Assembly (NCBI GenBank): GCA_002479485.1
Contig: DLNM01000034.1
Coordinates: 1-49,723 of the forward strand
Reading direction: 5' to 3'
DNA from: Firmicutes bacterium UBA7510
GTDB lineage: Bacteria; Bacillota; Clostridia; Tissierellales; Sedimentibacteraceae
Length of the DNA: 49,723 nt
Below are positions 16,354 to 24,907 of this stretch, piece after piece (the first letter of the stretch is position 1; the number at the start of each line of letters is the position of its first letter). The translations under genes were made by a program, and so were the position numbers. The notes beneath the pieces are model-generated. The model worked only from the letters and a program-made list of their open reading frames with translations, searched no databases and was not told the DNA's origin.

Positions 16354-16569
16354 ATGGCTAAAGGTAAAGTAACATTTAACGAGGACATTTGTAAAGGCTG
16401 TGAATTATGTGTATCAGTATGTCCTAAAAAAATTATCAGCTTAAATACTGATAAAATAAATAAAAAAGGATATAATCCAGCTCACATAGTTAATATGGAT
16501 GAGTGTATTGGTTGTGCTAATTGTGCAATTATGTGTCCAGATTCAGTAATAAAAGTAGAAAGAATATAA
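16354..16569 (+). CDS. vorD: 2-oxoacid:ferredoxin oxidoreductase delta subunit (VorD-like ferredoxin)
   Basis: The 71-residue protein has two 4Fe-4S motifs: CKGCELCVSVCP and CIGCANCAIMCP, each C-x2-C-x2-C-x3-CP. It is the electron-carrying delta subunit of a four-subunit 2-oxoacid oxidoreductase and passes electrons from the TPP site to external ferredoxin. The length is normal. GGAGG lies 8 bases upstream of the ATG. The order delta-alpha-beta-gamma that follows is a common arrangement of vor/kor operons. Confidence 0.92.
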   Translation: MAKGKVTFNEDICKGCELCVSVCPKKIISLNTDKINKKGYNPAHIVNMDECIGCANCAIMCPDSVIKVERI

Positions 16570-16587
16570 TGATGGAGGAGAAATTAA

Positions 16588-17649
16588 ATGGCTAAGGTTT
16601 TAATGAAAGGTAATGAAGCTATAGGAGCAGCTGCTATAAAAGCTGGATGTAAATATTTCTTTGGATATCCTATAACTCCACAAAGTGAATTACCTGAATA
16701 TATGTCAAGTGAACTACCAAAAGTAGGTGGAGTATTTTTACAAGCAGAAAGTGAAGTAGCAGCTATAAACATGGTTTATGGTGCAGCGGGTGCTGGAGTT
16801 AGAGTAATGACTAGTACTTCAAGCCCAGGAATGGCTTTAAAACAAGAAGGTATAACTTATTGTGCAGGTGCTGAACTTCCTTGCGTTATAGTTAACGTTA
16901 TGAGAGGTGGACCTGGACTAGGTGGTATTCAACCAAGCCAATCTGACTATTTCCAAGCTACTCGTGGTGGTGGAAACGGAGACTACAGAACAATAGTTTA
17001 TGCTCCAGCTAGTATACAAGAGCTTGTTGATTATGTTATGGATTCATTTGTTAAGGCTGATCAATACAGAATGCCTGTTTTAGTATTGGTTGATGGTATG
17101 ATTGGACAAATGATGGAAGCTGTAGAATTTAAAGAGCCAAAACAAGTTAAATTAGAAGAAAAAACTTGGGCAACTGATGGTACAAAAGGTAAGAGAAAAC
17201 CAAATGTTATAAACTCATTATTTTTAGATCCTCAAGCTTTAGAAGATCATAACTGGAAATTAGATAGAAGATATAAAGAAATTGAGCAAAATGAAGTATT
17301 AGTAGAGTCTTTTGGATTGGAAGATGCTGATGTTGTATGTGTTGCTTACGGAACAACTTCAAGAATAGTTAAAAATGCTATAGAAGATTGCAAAGCTAAA
17401 GGATTAAAAGTTGGTTTAATTAGACCTATAACATTATGGCCATTCCCAATGGATGAATTCAAAAAAATAAATCCAAACTGTAAAGGTATACTAACTGTTG
17501 AAATGAGTACTGGACAAATGATTGATGATGTTAAAATAGCTATCGAAGGAAGATTGCCAGTATACTTTAACGGTAGAGTTGGTGGAATGGTTCCAACACC
17601 AGCAAGTGTAGCTGTAGATATAGAAAAAATAGCTGGAGGTATAAAATAA
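16588..17649 (+). CDS. vorB: 2-oxoisovalerate ferredoxin oxidoreductase alpha subunit (VorB)
   Basis: The 353-residue protein matches the VorB/KorA alpha subunit: AIGAAAIKAGCKYFFGYPIT, TPQSELPEYM, MTSTSSPGMALKQEG and VNVMRGGPGLGG. It forms the pyrimidine-binding half of the TPP site. Together with the beta, gamma and delta subunits it oxidises 2-oxoisovalerate and similar branched 2-oxoacids with CoA to acyl-CoA and CO2 and reduces ferredoxin. Specificity for branched acids rather than 2-oxoglutarate is inferred from the ptb-buk neighbours. GGAGGAG lies 8 bases upstream, and the stop codon overlaps the next start (TAATG). Confidence 0.92.
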   Translation: MAKVLMKGNEAIGAAAIKAGCKYFFGYPITPQSELPEYMSSELPKVGGVFLQAESEVAAINMVYGAAGAGVRVMTSTSSPGMALKQEGITYCAGAELPCVIVNVMRGGPGLGGIQPSQSDYFQATRGGGNGDYRTIVYAPASIQELVDYVMDSFVKADQYRMPVLVLVDGMIGQMMEAVEFKEPKQVKLEEKTWATDGTKGKRKPNVINSLFLDPQALEDHNWKLDRRYKEIEQNEVLVESFGLEDADVVCVAYGTTSRIVKNAIEDCKAKGLKVGLIRPITLWPFPMDEFKKINPNCKGILTVEMSTGQMIDDVKIAIEGRLPVYFNGRVGGMVPTPASVAVDIEKIAGGIK

Positions 17650-18395
17650 TGACAATCGTATATGAAAAATCAAAAGGTTTGACAGATGTTCAAACTCACT
17701 ACTGTCCAGGATGTACACATGGAGTAATCCATAAATTAGTAGCAGAAGTATTAGTTGAATTAGGAGTTCTTGAAGATGCAATAGGAGTTGCTCCAGTTGG
17801 ATGTTCAGTACTTGCATATAATTACTTCAACTGTGATATGTCAGAAGCAGCTCATGGTAGAGCTCCAGCAGTTGCAACTGGAATTAAAAGAGTAAGACCA
17901 GAAAATACTGTATTTACTTATCAAGGAGATGGAGACTTAGCATCTATTGGTACAGCAGAAGTAGTGCATGCAGCTCATAGAGGAGAAAAAATAACTACTA
18001 TATTTGTTAACAATGGTATATATGGTATGACAGGTGGACAAATGGCTCCTACTACATTGATAGGACAAAAAGCTACTACTGCCCCACTTGGACGTACTGT
18101 AGAACATTCAGGAATGCCTATTAGAATGGCAGAAATGCTTGCTACAATAGATGGAGCTAAATTTGTTGAAAGAGTTGCAGTTAATAATCCTGCAAATATC
18201 AGAAAAGCAAAAAAAGCTATAAAAAGAGCTTTTGAATGTCAAATACAAGGTAAAGGCTTTGCAATAGTAGAAGTATTATCTACATGTCCAACTAACTGGG
18301 GACAAACTCCTGTTAAATCTTTAAAATGGTTAGAAGAAAACATGATACCATACTATCCTTTAGGAAATTTCAGAGACTTTGAGGAGGATAAATAA
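17649..18395 (+). CDS. vorA: 2-oxoacid:ferredoxin oxidoreductase beta subunit, TPP-binding (VorA-like)
   Basis: The 248-residue protein carries the TPP/Mg signature GDGDLASIGTAE ending in NNGIYGMTGGQ, and the cysteine motif HYCPGCTHG near the start that ligates Fe-S in this family. It holds the cofactor that attacks the 2-oxoacid. The ATG overlaps the last base of vorB's stop, and GGAGG lies 9 bases upstream within the end of vorB, so the two are probably translated together. TPP-subunit naming differs between organisms (VorA, VorC, KorB); the role is clear. Confidence 0.92.
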   Translation: MTIVYEKSKGLTDVQTHYCPGCTHGVIHKLVAEVLVELGVLEDAIGVAPVGCSVLAYNYFNCDMSEAAHGRAPAVATGIKRVRPENTVFTYQGDGDLASIGTAEVVHAAHRGEKITTIFVNNGIYGMTGGQMAPTTLIGQKATTAPLGRTVEHSGMPIRMAEMLATIDGAKFVERVAVNNPANIRKAKKAIKRAFECQIQGKGFAIVEVLSTCPTNWGQTPVKSLKWLEENMIPYYPLGNFRDFEEDK

Positions 18396-18396
18396 G

Positions 18397-18939
18397 ATGA
18401 ACGAAAAAGTTATAATGGCAGGATTCGGTGGTCAAGGTATAATGGCTATCGGTAAAATGCTTGCATATGCAGGAATGCTTGAAGATAAAAATGTTTCATG
18501 GTTACCATCATATGGTCCTGAAATGAGAGGTGGTACAGCAAACTGTAGCACTATAGTTTCTGATAAATCAATAGGCTCACCAGTTATTACTGATGACGCA
18601 ACTTCAGCTATAATAATGAACCTACCATCATTAGATAAATTTGAAGATGATGTTGTAGCTGGCGGAAAAATAATAATTAACAGTTCATTAATAGATAAAA
18701 AGGTTTCTAGAACAGATGTTGAGGCTTATTATGTTAACGCAAATGAATTAGCGACTGAATTAGGAACAGCTAAGGCTGCTAATATGGTAATGTTAGGTGC
18801 ATACTTAGAATTATTCAAGCCAGTATCATTAGATTCTGTTCTAAAGGCATTTTTAGAGGTATTTGGAGAAGATAAAGCTAAACTATTACCACTTAATGAA
18901 AAAGCTTTAAAAGCTGGTGCAGAAGCAGTAAGAAAATAA
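18397..18939 (+). CDS. vorC: 2-oxoacid:ferredoxin oxidoreductase gamma subunit
   Basis: The 180-residue protein has the gamma-subunit pattern: VIMAGFGGQGIMAIGKMLAYAG at the start, PSYGPEMRGGTANCS, and NMVMLGAYLEL. It completes the four-subunit enzyme and contributes to CoA binding. The ATG at 18397 is chosen because GGAGG lies 9 bases upstream; an in-frame TTG at 18379 would put the ribosome site inside the gene. The ribosome site itself overlaps the end of the beta-subunit gene. It is the last gene of the operon; an AT-rich gap and the hairpin at 19050 follow. Confidence 0.9.
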   Translation: MNEKVIMAGFGGQGIMAIGKMLAYAGMLEDKNVSWLPSYGPEMRGGTANCSTIVSDKSIGSPVITDDATSAIIMNLPSLDKFEDDVVAGGKIIINSSLIDKKVSRTDVEAYYVNANELATELGTAKAANMVMLGAYLELFKPVSLDSVLKAFLEVFGEDKAKLLPLNEKALKAGAEAVRK

Positions 18940-19049
18940 AAAAATATAAGATGGCATATAAAAAAATATTGTAAATTTTTATATATGTAGTATAATAATA
19001 TTACATTTGTAAATTAAAATTTATAAATGCCTCTTAAATTTTTTGCCTA

Positions 19050-19078
19050 AACTGTCGCTAATATTAGCGACAGTTTTC
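19050..19078. terminator. Hairpin between converging vor operon and deacetylase gene
   Basis: A perfect 13-bp inverted repeat AACTGTCGCTAAT/ATTAGCGACAGTT (19050-19075) followed by TT. It ends next to the stop codon of the minus-strand deacetylase, so it may serve both sides. The T tract is short. Confidence 0.7.
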
Positions 19079-19838
19079 ATTTGCTCCAAAAAACTATTCC
19101 ATCTCCATTTACTTCATTTAATTCTAGCAGCTGACTAACAGTAACAAACTTATAACCCTGCGCAAGCAATTCCTCCACTATTAAAATAGTTGCCTCATAA
19201 GAAAAATCAAATATATCATGTAATAATATAATTGAACCGCTTTGAACATTACTTATAACATGTTCAGCGATTTTTGAAGCATCTTTTCTTTTCCAATCTT
19301 CTGAATCAATATTCCATAATACTATAGGTCTATCAATTGTTTTTTTTATTCTTTGATTATACTCACCATAGGGAGTTCTAACAGAACGTATACTAAATCC
19401 TGTTACATTTCGCACATAATTGTCAACATATTCAATTTGTTTTTTTACTTCATCATTTTTTAAGTATAAAAACTGCTTATGATTGTAACTGTGATTTCCA
19501 ATTTCACAGCCATTTTTAACCATATCGATTAGTATATCATCATTGTTTTTCAAACGAATACCTAAAACAAAAAATGTCGCTACAACATTGTTGGCATCAA
19601 GATAATTTAGAATTTTAGTTGTATATTCTCTAGTAGGGCCATCGTCAAAGGTTAGTGCTACAACCTTATCAGTATCATTTATATGAACATTAAAAGCAGG
19701 AAAAAACAACTCCTCCTCTACTGGGGAATCACTAAAGGTTGCAACGCTCCTGTAATTTATATATATTGATGATAAAAAAATCATTGTAAATAAACACGCT
19801 AAAAAAATAATAAATTTCTTATTAATAAAATAAATCAT
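19077..19838 (-). CDS. Polysaccharide deacetylase (NodB homology), membrane-anchored
   Basis: The 253-residue protein has an N-terminal membrane segment (IIFLACLFTMIFLSSIYI) and a NodB domain: TFDDGPT (catalytic and metal-binding Asp), GNHSYNH (metal-binding histidines), RTPYGEYN and LLHDIF. It should remove acetyl groups from cell-wall peptidoglycan or another surface polymer. I choose the ATG at 19838 because AAAGGGA is 6 bases upstream; a GTG six codons earlier would put that ribosome site inside the gene. The sequence alone does not decide between peptidoglycan and other substrates. Confidence 0.9.
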   Translation of the reverse strand: MIYFINKKFIIFLACLFTMIFLSSIYINYRSVATFSDSPVEEELFFPAFNVHINDTDKVVALTFDDGPTREYTTKILNYLDANNVVATFFVLGIRLKNNDDILIDMVKNGCEIGNHSYNHKQFLYLKNDEVKKQIEYVDNYVRNVTGFSIRSVRTPYGEYNQRIKKTIDRPIVLWNIDSEDWKRKDASKIAEHVISNVQSGSIILLHDIFDFSYEATILIVEELLAQGYKFVTVSQLLELNEVNGDGIVFWSK

Positions 19839-19953
19839 AAAAAATCCCTTTCGCACAATTATATCCGTGAAATATTATTGGGATATCTCACTCTTAAAAG
19901 TCTATATATAAAAATATGCGAAAGGGACATATAAAATGTGTGTTAAATTATAT

Positions 19954-21120
19954 TTAGTTTTCCTGTGCTTCTCCAACTCTTATTAACATACGTTTAGATA
20001 TTACAGGGCCAACTAATTCATATACAAATACTGATGCCATTATAAGATTTAAAATTCTAGGTCCCATTTCTGGAAATGTCGTAGAAGCTAATGATGCAAG
20101 TCCTATAGCTACTCCGGCCTGAGGTAATAGTCCAAGGCCTAAATTATTTTTTATCTTTGGTTCAACCTTAGTTAAAGAGCCACCTATATAAGCACCAGTC
20201 AATTTCCCTAATGACCTTGATACCAAATAAGCTATACCTAGGATTCCTAATCCTTTTATAATGCTTAAATCTAAATTCATGCCTGATAAAGTGAAGAATA
20301 ACAAATAGATATGAGTTGATAGGTTTTCAGTAGTATCAAAAATTTTATGCGAAACAGGTGAGAAGTTAGCTACAACTGCACCTATTGCTACACATGTAAG
20401 TAGAGATGACAAATTGAATTTAATTGATATACCTACAGCTAAAAGTATAAAGCTCATAGGTAGTAAAGTTAATATTTCCTTATTTGCTGTTCTTTTTATA
20501 AAGAAAGAAATAATAAATCCTATTGCTCCTCCTACAATAAATGCTCCGAATATTTCAATAAGCGGCTTAGCAATAGCTTCACCTACTGTCAAAGAGCCTG
20601 ATAAGGCAATTTGTGCTACAGCAGTAGATATACTATAAAGCAAAATACATACTAAATCGTCAAGTGCTACAACTGAAATTAAAGTATCGGTTAATGGACC
20701 CTTTGCTTTATATTCTTTTATAACCATAATAGTTGCTGCTGGTGCTGTCGCCGCAGCTATAGAGGCAACTACAATGCTGAAGGCAAATTCACGAGTTATT
20801 GTGAATAATGCTATAAAAACAAACACAACAGCTACAAATGCTTCGAAAAAAGTTATAGATAATACCTTTTTAGCTAGCTTTTTAATTACACTAATTTCAA
20901 AATTCTCACCTATATGAAAAGCGATAAGACCAAGAGCTAAATCACTTATAAAACTTAGTTCTTTTATGGAATCTTGACTAATAATTCCGAATATAGATGG
21001 CCCCAGTAATAGACCTGCCAGTAGATAACCGGTAACAGATGGAAGTTTCAACTTTTTTAAAAGCTTTGCAACAATAATACTTGTTAATGAAATAATTCCT
21101 AATGATAAAATAGTATTCAT
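19954..21120 (-). CDS. CPA2-type cation:proton antiporter
   Basis: The 388-residue polytopic protein has about 12 hydrophobic segments and the Na+/H+ exchanger fold: KLKLPSVTGYLLAGLLLGPS near the start, LALGLIAFHIGENFE, SIAAATAPAATIMVI, and ALDDLVCILLYS with the paired acidic residues of the ion path. It lacks the C-terminal RCK/TrkA domains of many Kef systems, so any gating subunit would be separate. It should exchange Na+ or K+ for protons. AAGGAG precedes the ATG. The next gene on this strand, the deacetylase, is about 115 bp away and may be separate. Confidence 0.9.
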   Translation of the reverse strand: MNTILSLGIISLTSIIVAKLLKKLKLPSVTGYLLAGLLLGPSIFGIISQDSIKELSFISDLALGLIAFHIGENFEISVIKKLAKKVLSITFFEAFVAVVFVFIALFTITREFAFSIVVASIAAATAPAATIMVIKEYKAKGPLTDTLISVVALDDLVCILLYSISTAVAQIALSGSLTVGEAIAKPLIEIFGAFIVGGAIGFIISFFIKRTANKEILTLLPMSFILLAVGISIKFNLSSLLTCVAIGAVVANFSPVSHKIFDTTENLSTHIYLLFFTLSGMNLDLSIIKGLGILGIAYLVSRSLGKLTGAYIGGSLTKVEPKIKNNLGLGLLPQAGVAIGLASLASTTFPEMGPRILNLIMASVFVYELVGPVISKRMLIRVGEAQEN

Positions 21121-21244
21121 TTTCTTGCTCCTTTAAAAATTAATTAACTAATAAATTATAATACTTTTTGTCGAATTTTGGTAGTGTTATTTAGAAAAAA
21201 ATTGTTTTAACAATAAAAATAAACATGTTTTATATATATTTAAC

Positions 21245-21273
21245 TTGAAAAAAAGATTAAAAAATGCTATCAT
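21245..21273 (+). promoter_or_regulatory. Promoter of tRNA-Leu
   Basis: TTGAAA (21245-21250), a 17-base spacer ending in TGC, and TATCAT (21268-21273). It lies 22 bases before the tRNA, a normal distance. Confidence 0.8.
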
Positions 21274-21295
21274 AAACGCTAGATGAGAATATTTT

Positions 21296-21379
21296 GCGAG
21301 TATGCTGGAATTGGCAGACAGGCACGTTTGAGGGGCGTGTGCTTATGGCGTGTGGGTTCAAGTCCCACTACTCGCACCA
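21296..21379 (+). tRNA. tRNA-Leu (GAG)
   Basis: An 84-base class II tRNA. The acceptor stem is GCGAGTA/TACTCGC, the D region is TGGAATTGGCAGACA, and the anticodon loop is TTGAGGG with anticodon GAG between CACGT and GCGTG. A variable arm follows, then the T-arm GTGGGTTCAAGTCCCAC and an encoded CCA end. It reads CTC and CTT leucine codons. An islet of likely acquired genes begins just downstream, which is common for tRNA genes used as integration sites. Confidence 0.97.
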
Positions 21380-21485
21380 AGAGTCATTTATACATAAAAA
21401 TGTGATATTATGGATTTAACGATATTGCATCATGCAGGTAAACAGGAAGTTGTGTAGATTATTTATATTAGGAGGGATTAGTGTT

Positions 21486-21911
21486 ATGGATAATGAATTG
21501 AAAATCAAAATGTACTCATTTACGGTGGATTGCAAAGACCCGCATAAATTATCAAAATTTTATGCGGAGTTGCTCAAGTGGGAAATAATGTTTATCGATG
21601 AAGATTGGGCATGTGTATACGCTCCAGGAACTAATCAGGGAACATATCCTGGTATAATGTTTCAACGGAATCCTGAGTATAAACCGCCTGTGTGGCCAGC
21701 AGAATCTGAAGCTCAACAGCAAATGGCACATATAGACTTTGCCGTTAATGATTTAGAAAAAGCAGTTCAATATGCAATCCATTGTGGAGCAACCATCGCA
21801 GATGAGCAATTTTCTAATAATTGGAGAGTTATGCTTGATCCCGCCGGACACCCTTTTTGCTTATGTCAAATGAAATCAATTATCGAGAGTGCCCATTTTG
21901 CGTTGTTATAA
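21486..21911 (+). CDS. VOC (glyoxalase-like) family protein
   Basis: The 141-residue protein has one vicinal-oxygen-chelate unit: SFTVDCKDPHKLSKFYAELL at the start, the central MAHIDFAVNDLEKAVQYA and the end DPAGHPFCLCQM, as in glyoxalase-6-type proteins. These act as small metalloenzymes or binding proteins in detoxification and antibiotic resistance; no substrate can be assigned. The ATG at 21486 is supported by GGAGGG 9 bases upstream. It is the first gene after the tRNA. Its last codons touch a G+C-richer stretch holding the next gene, so the 3' end may be a recombination point. Confidence 0.85.
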   Translation: MDNELKIKMYSFTVDCKDPHKLSKFYAELLKWEIMFIDEDWACVYAPGTNQGTYPGIMFQRNPEYKPPVWPAESEAQQQMAHIDFAVNDLEKAVQYAIHCGATIADEQFSNNWRVMLDPAGHPFCLCQMKSIIESAHFALL

Positions 21912-21918
21912 AAGAAAC

Positions 21919-22587
21919 ATGACCAATTACTATGGCGAAAAATTAAATTCTCAAAAGCTGTTTCAGGTTTATGAAACCCAAATTCCACGCGTTAAGCAGT
22001 ATTTACAAGCAGAGATAGATTTTGCCAAGAAAAATCTATCAAAGAGACAAAGCGTTTTGGAACTTGGAGCCGGATATGGTCGGATTGTTAGGGAATTGGC
22101 TCCCCACTGCGGCTCTATAGTCGGAATGGATATCTCGGAGGAAAGCGTTGAGTTGGGCAGGGAGTATCTCAAAGACTATCCAAACGCAAGCATGGTTGCG
22201 ATGGATGCGCACAAAATGGAATTCCCTAAGCCATTTGATATCATTATTTGTCTGCAAAATGGGTTGTCTGCCATGCGTGCTGATTCCACTGTCATTCACA
22301 AAATTCTTGAAACATTGGCGCCAGGAGGAACGGCCTATTTCAGCAGTTACAGCGCTAAATTTTGGGATTTCCGCCTTAAATGGTTTGAGGAGCAGGCCGC
22401 TAAAGGGCTTTTGGGGGAAATTGACTATACCAGAACCCAACACGGCGTGATTATTTGCAAGGATGGCTTCAGGGCTACTATCCATTTACCCGAAGATTTT
22501 CAGAAAATCGGTGAGGAGTCGGGATATCCATATCAGGTGCAAGAGGTGGATGAGTCCAGCGTGTTTCTTATCATCCATAAAAACTAA
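21919..22587 (+). CDS. Class I SAM-dependent methyltransferase, G+C-rich, probably acquired
   Basis: The 222-residue protein has motif I VLELGAGYGRIVREL, an acidic motif II GMDISEE, MDAHKME, and CLQNGLSAM before LAPGGTAYFSSYS, typical of a Rossmann-fold methyltransferase. The substrate is unknown. Base composition is clearly richer in G and C than the AT-rich surroundings, and codons with G or C in the third place are common, a sign of transfer from another genome. The ATG at 21919 has only a weak ribosome site (AAAGA) and lies 7 bases after the VOC stop, suggesting coupled translation or an imported junction. Confidence 0.85.
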   Translation: MTNYYGEKLNSQKLFQVYETQIPRVKQYLQAEIDFAKKNLSKRQSVLELGAGYGRIVRELAPHCGSIVGMDISEESVELGREYLKDYPNASMVAMDAHKMEFPKPFDIIICLQNGLSAMRADSTVIHKILETLAPGGTAYFSSYSAKFWDFRLKWFEEQAAKGLLGEIDYTRTQHGVIICKDGFRATIHLPEDFQKIGEESGYPYQVQEVDESSVFLIIHKN

Positions 22588-22804
22588 CCAAGCATAAAGA
22601 GAGGTCGATTGATGTTACAGTTGGCTTCTTTTGTTTTCTGGGATTTGTTTTTTATTTAATCATCTATAAAATATTTGTATTTAGCAAAATTGGAACAGCT
22701 TTCATTTAAAGTTATTGTTATAATAAATCCACCGTGAGGATAAAAGAAATGTAGAGTTGGATTTAAAAAGTAAAAAATATTAGAGTAAAGGAAGGTAATA
22801 AAAT

Positions 22805-23563
22805 ATGTTGAGCTATTACGGTAGACTATCTTCAGAAGTATATGATATGGATAAGCCTATAGGACATTCTTTTGGTGATATAGAATTTTATATGAATCGA
22901 TTAGAGTCATGTGAAGGGCCTATTCTAGAACCTGCTACAGGAACTGGTCGTATGTTAATTCCACTTTTGGAAAGGGGATTAAATGTTGAGGGGTTTGACA
23001 GTTCAAAAGATATGTTAAATGTATGTAAGAACAATTGCAAAAAAAGAAATTTGAATCCGAAACTTTTTGAAGCAAACATGGAGACTTTTTTAAACGATAC
23101 AAAATATGATGCTATTATAGTGCCAGCAGGAACATTTCTTCTACTGCATAATAGAGCAGATTCCATAAAAGTATTACATAACTTTTATAAGCATTTATCC
23201 AATGGAGGCAGATTAATTGTTGATATATTTTTGCAAAGTGATATTTCAATAGGTACTGTTTCTACAAAAACATGGAAATGTTCTAATGGGGATATAATTA
23301 CATTAGAAAATAAGATTGCTAAAGTTGACTATATAAATCAATATACTATTTCCTATGGTCGATATGAAAAATGGCGTGAAGGTGTACTTCTGCAAACGGA
23401 ACTAGAGTATTTTCCACTACGATGGTATGGAGTAGAAGAGTTTAAATTAATACTTGAAAGTATCGGATTTAAAGATATTGTAATTTCTTCAGATTATAAA
23501 TTTGAGCAATATCCGACAAACACAGAAGACGTTATTACCTTTGAAGGTGTTGCTATTAAATAA
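22805..23563 (+). CDS. Class I SAM-dependent methyltransferase
   Basis: The 252-residue protein has motif I ILEPATGTGRMLIPLLERG, then GFDSSKDMLNVCKNN and DAIIVPAGTFLLL, followed by LSNGGRLIVDIF, giving a complete Rossmann-fold methyltransferase of small-molecule type. Composition is AT-rich like the host, unlike the preceding methyltransferase, so the two were probably acquired or diverged separately. AAAGGAAGG lies 9 bases before the ATG. The 217-bp gap upstream holds no clear gene, only a G+C-richer start that looks like leftover sequence. The substrate is unknown. Confidence 0.85.
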   Translation: MLSYYGRLSSEVYDMDKPIGHSFGDIEFYMNRLESCEGPILEPATGTGRMLIPLLERGLNVEGFDSSKDMLNVCKNNCKKRNLNPKLFEANMETFLNDTKYDAIIVPAGTFLLLHNRADSIKVLHNFYKHLSNGGRLIVDIFLQSDISIGTVSTKTWKCSNGDIITLENKIAKVDYINQYTISYGRYEKWREGVLLQTELEYFPLRWYGVEEFKLILESIGFKDIVISSDYKFEQYPTNTEDVITFEGVAIK

Positions 23564-23657
23564 AAAGTTTGATTGCATTATTCACTATTGCGACATATAA
23601 TATATTCAATATTTACTCGGCATGTTTAGGGAGGACAGACAATGAGTCACCTATGGA

Positions 23658-23877
23658 GCTTTTATCTTTTCTGTAGAGCATCCTGTTTTTACAGCATCTG
23701 GAACTCAGGATTGGTATTATGATGAAAATGACTTATCTTAATACTCTTCTAACAAATGGTTTCCAAATTAATTCCGTAATCGAACCATAGCCATCAGAGC
23801 ATTTGATAGACATAATATCAGACATGAAGGATGAAATGCGAAGACCTATGATGTTAATTGTATCGGCTTCAAAATAA
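23658..23877 (+). pseudogene. Decayed SAM-dependent methyltransferase fragment
   Basis: Two conserved stretches survive in different frames. From 23661 the frame reads FIFSVEHPVFTASGTQDWYY and stops soon after. From 23731, one frame shifted, it reads TYLNTLLTNGFQINSVIEP, a stop, then DMKDEMRRPMMLIVSASK and the final stop at 23877. Both match the C-terminal half of a common methyltransferase family, with the part between them deleted and the whole N-terminus missing. It sits in the 592-bp gap between the methyltransferase and lipoprotein genes; apart from this and a terminator I see nothing coding there. Confidence 0.75.
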
Positions 23878-23900
23878 ATTGCCTAATTGTAAATATAAGA

Positions 23901-23934
23901 AAAAGTGGGATATTAATTCCCACTTTTAGTTTTT
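23901..23934 (+). terminator. Terminator after methyltransferase remnant
   Basis: AAAAGTGGGA (23901-23910) pairs with TCCCACTTTT (23918-23927), loop of 7 bases, followed by AGTTTTT. A good intrinsic terminator that has outlived the gene it served. Confidence 0.85.
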
Positions 23935-24155
23935 AATTTCATTGCTTGGAGGTAAGCACATATTTTCTTCACACATAGTCATAGAAAATATGGATGCTTT
24001 GGAGACGCACTTAAATATACAATACGAAAGCTAAAGATTAATAAAAGATAAGATTAAATATGTAACTAATATATCTTTCAATACTACCTAATATTTACAA
24101 ATTATACATAAAACATGATATAATAATAGAAAAATAAAAAGGGAGTAGATAATTT

Positions 24156-24851
24156 ATGGGGAAAAAAATAATATTTATTTTTGTATGTATAGTATTTTTC
24201 ACTGGATGTTCAAATCTAAAAAATATGGAAACAAATAATATTGAAGATTTAAAAAAATATGATATAACAATATCAAAATTAGAAACCAGTGATGGTGAAA
24301 TTCAATTAAAAGCTGAATCTTTAAATAATTTAAAAGATAGTTATAATGGTATTGTTGTAAGCTTTAATAGTATTGTTAAATTACATAATTGGCAAAATAC
24401 TACAAATGAAACATATAGTCCATTAATTTATTATGAAGATATTAATAAAGATAGTATTAAAGAAATCATAGTTAATACAACATTAGGATACGGCACAGGT
24501 TTGAACATAAATAAAATTCATGTACTTAACAGTAATGATTTAAATGAATATAAAATAGAAAATATAAATAATTATATTAAAGCTAACATAACAACAGATA
24601 TAAGAAATATGTTAACAATAAGTATAAAAGATAAAATGCAAAAAGTTAATATAGATAATTTTAAAAATAATATTTCATTATATAAAAAAGCTTCATTTGA
24701 GAATTATATAACATATGAATTAAAAAATAGCAAAATTAATGCAATTGTAGCTGTTCAAATATCTGACACAGAATTTTTAGGAAACTTAGTTTTTGAATAT
24801 GATTTTATAGATAATATTTTTGTTATTTCAAATGTATATTATATAACATAA
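24156..24851 (+). CDS. Lipoprotein of unknown function
   Basis: The 231-residue protein begins with a lipoprotein signal: MGKKIIFIFVCIVFFTGCSN, with the lipobox cysteine at residue 18. The rest is highly charged and Asn/Ile/Lys-rich. A central YYEDINKDSIKEIIVNTTLG resembles a single FG-GAP/VCBS-like DxNxDxxxEI unit, as in several clostridial and bacillar surface lipoproteins. No enzyme motif is seen. GGGAG lies upstream of the ATG and an extended -10 (TGATATAAT, 24116-24124) about 30 bp before it. I do not recognise a named family. Confidence 0.7.
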   Translation: MGKKIIFIFVCIVFFTGCSNLKNMETNNIEDLKKYDITISKLETSDGEIQLKAESLNNLKDSYNGIVVSFNSIVKLHNWQNTTNETYSPLIYYEDINKDSIKEIIVNTTLGYGTGLNINKIHVLNSNDLNEYKIENINNYIKANITTDIRNMLTISIKDKMQKVNIDNFKNNISLYKKASFENYITYELKNSKINAIVAVQISDTEFLGNLVFEYDFIDNIFVISNVYYIT

Positions 24852-24907
24852 AACTAAAACAATGCATATGATAGATTAAAGTTTTAGAAAATATGGAGGA
24901 ATAAATA

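Noticed and set aside
18940..19049. AT-rich inverted repeats after vorC as a separate RNA gene
   Set aside because: Pairing consists nearly only of A-T bases and is expected by chance at this composition.
22039..22485. Open frames on the minus strand and in a second plus frame within the G+C-rich methyltransferase
   Set aside because: Higher G+C removes stop codons in other frames; the methyltransferase frame has all the motifs and the others have none.
23642..23729. Small plus-strand frame starting ATGAGTCACC with a ribosome site upstream
   Set aside because: It overlaps the methyltransferase remnant in another frame, and its product has no plausible protein features.
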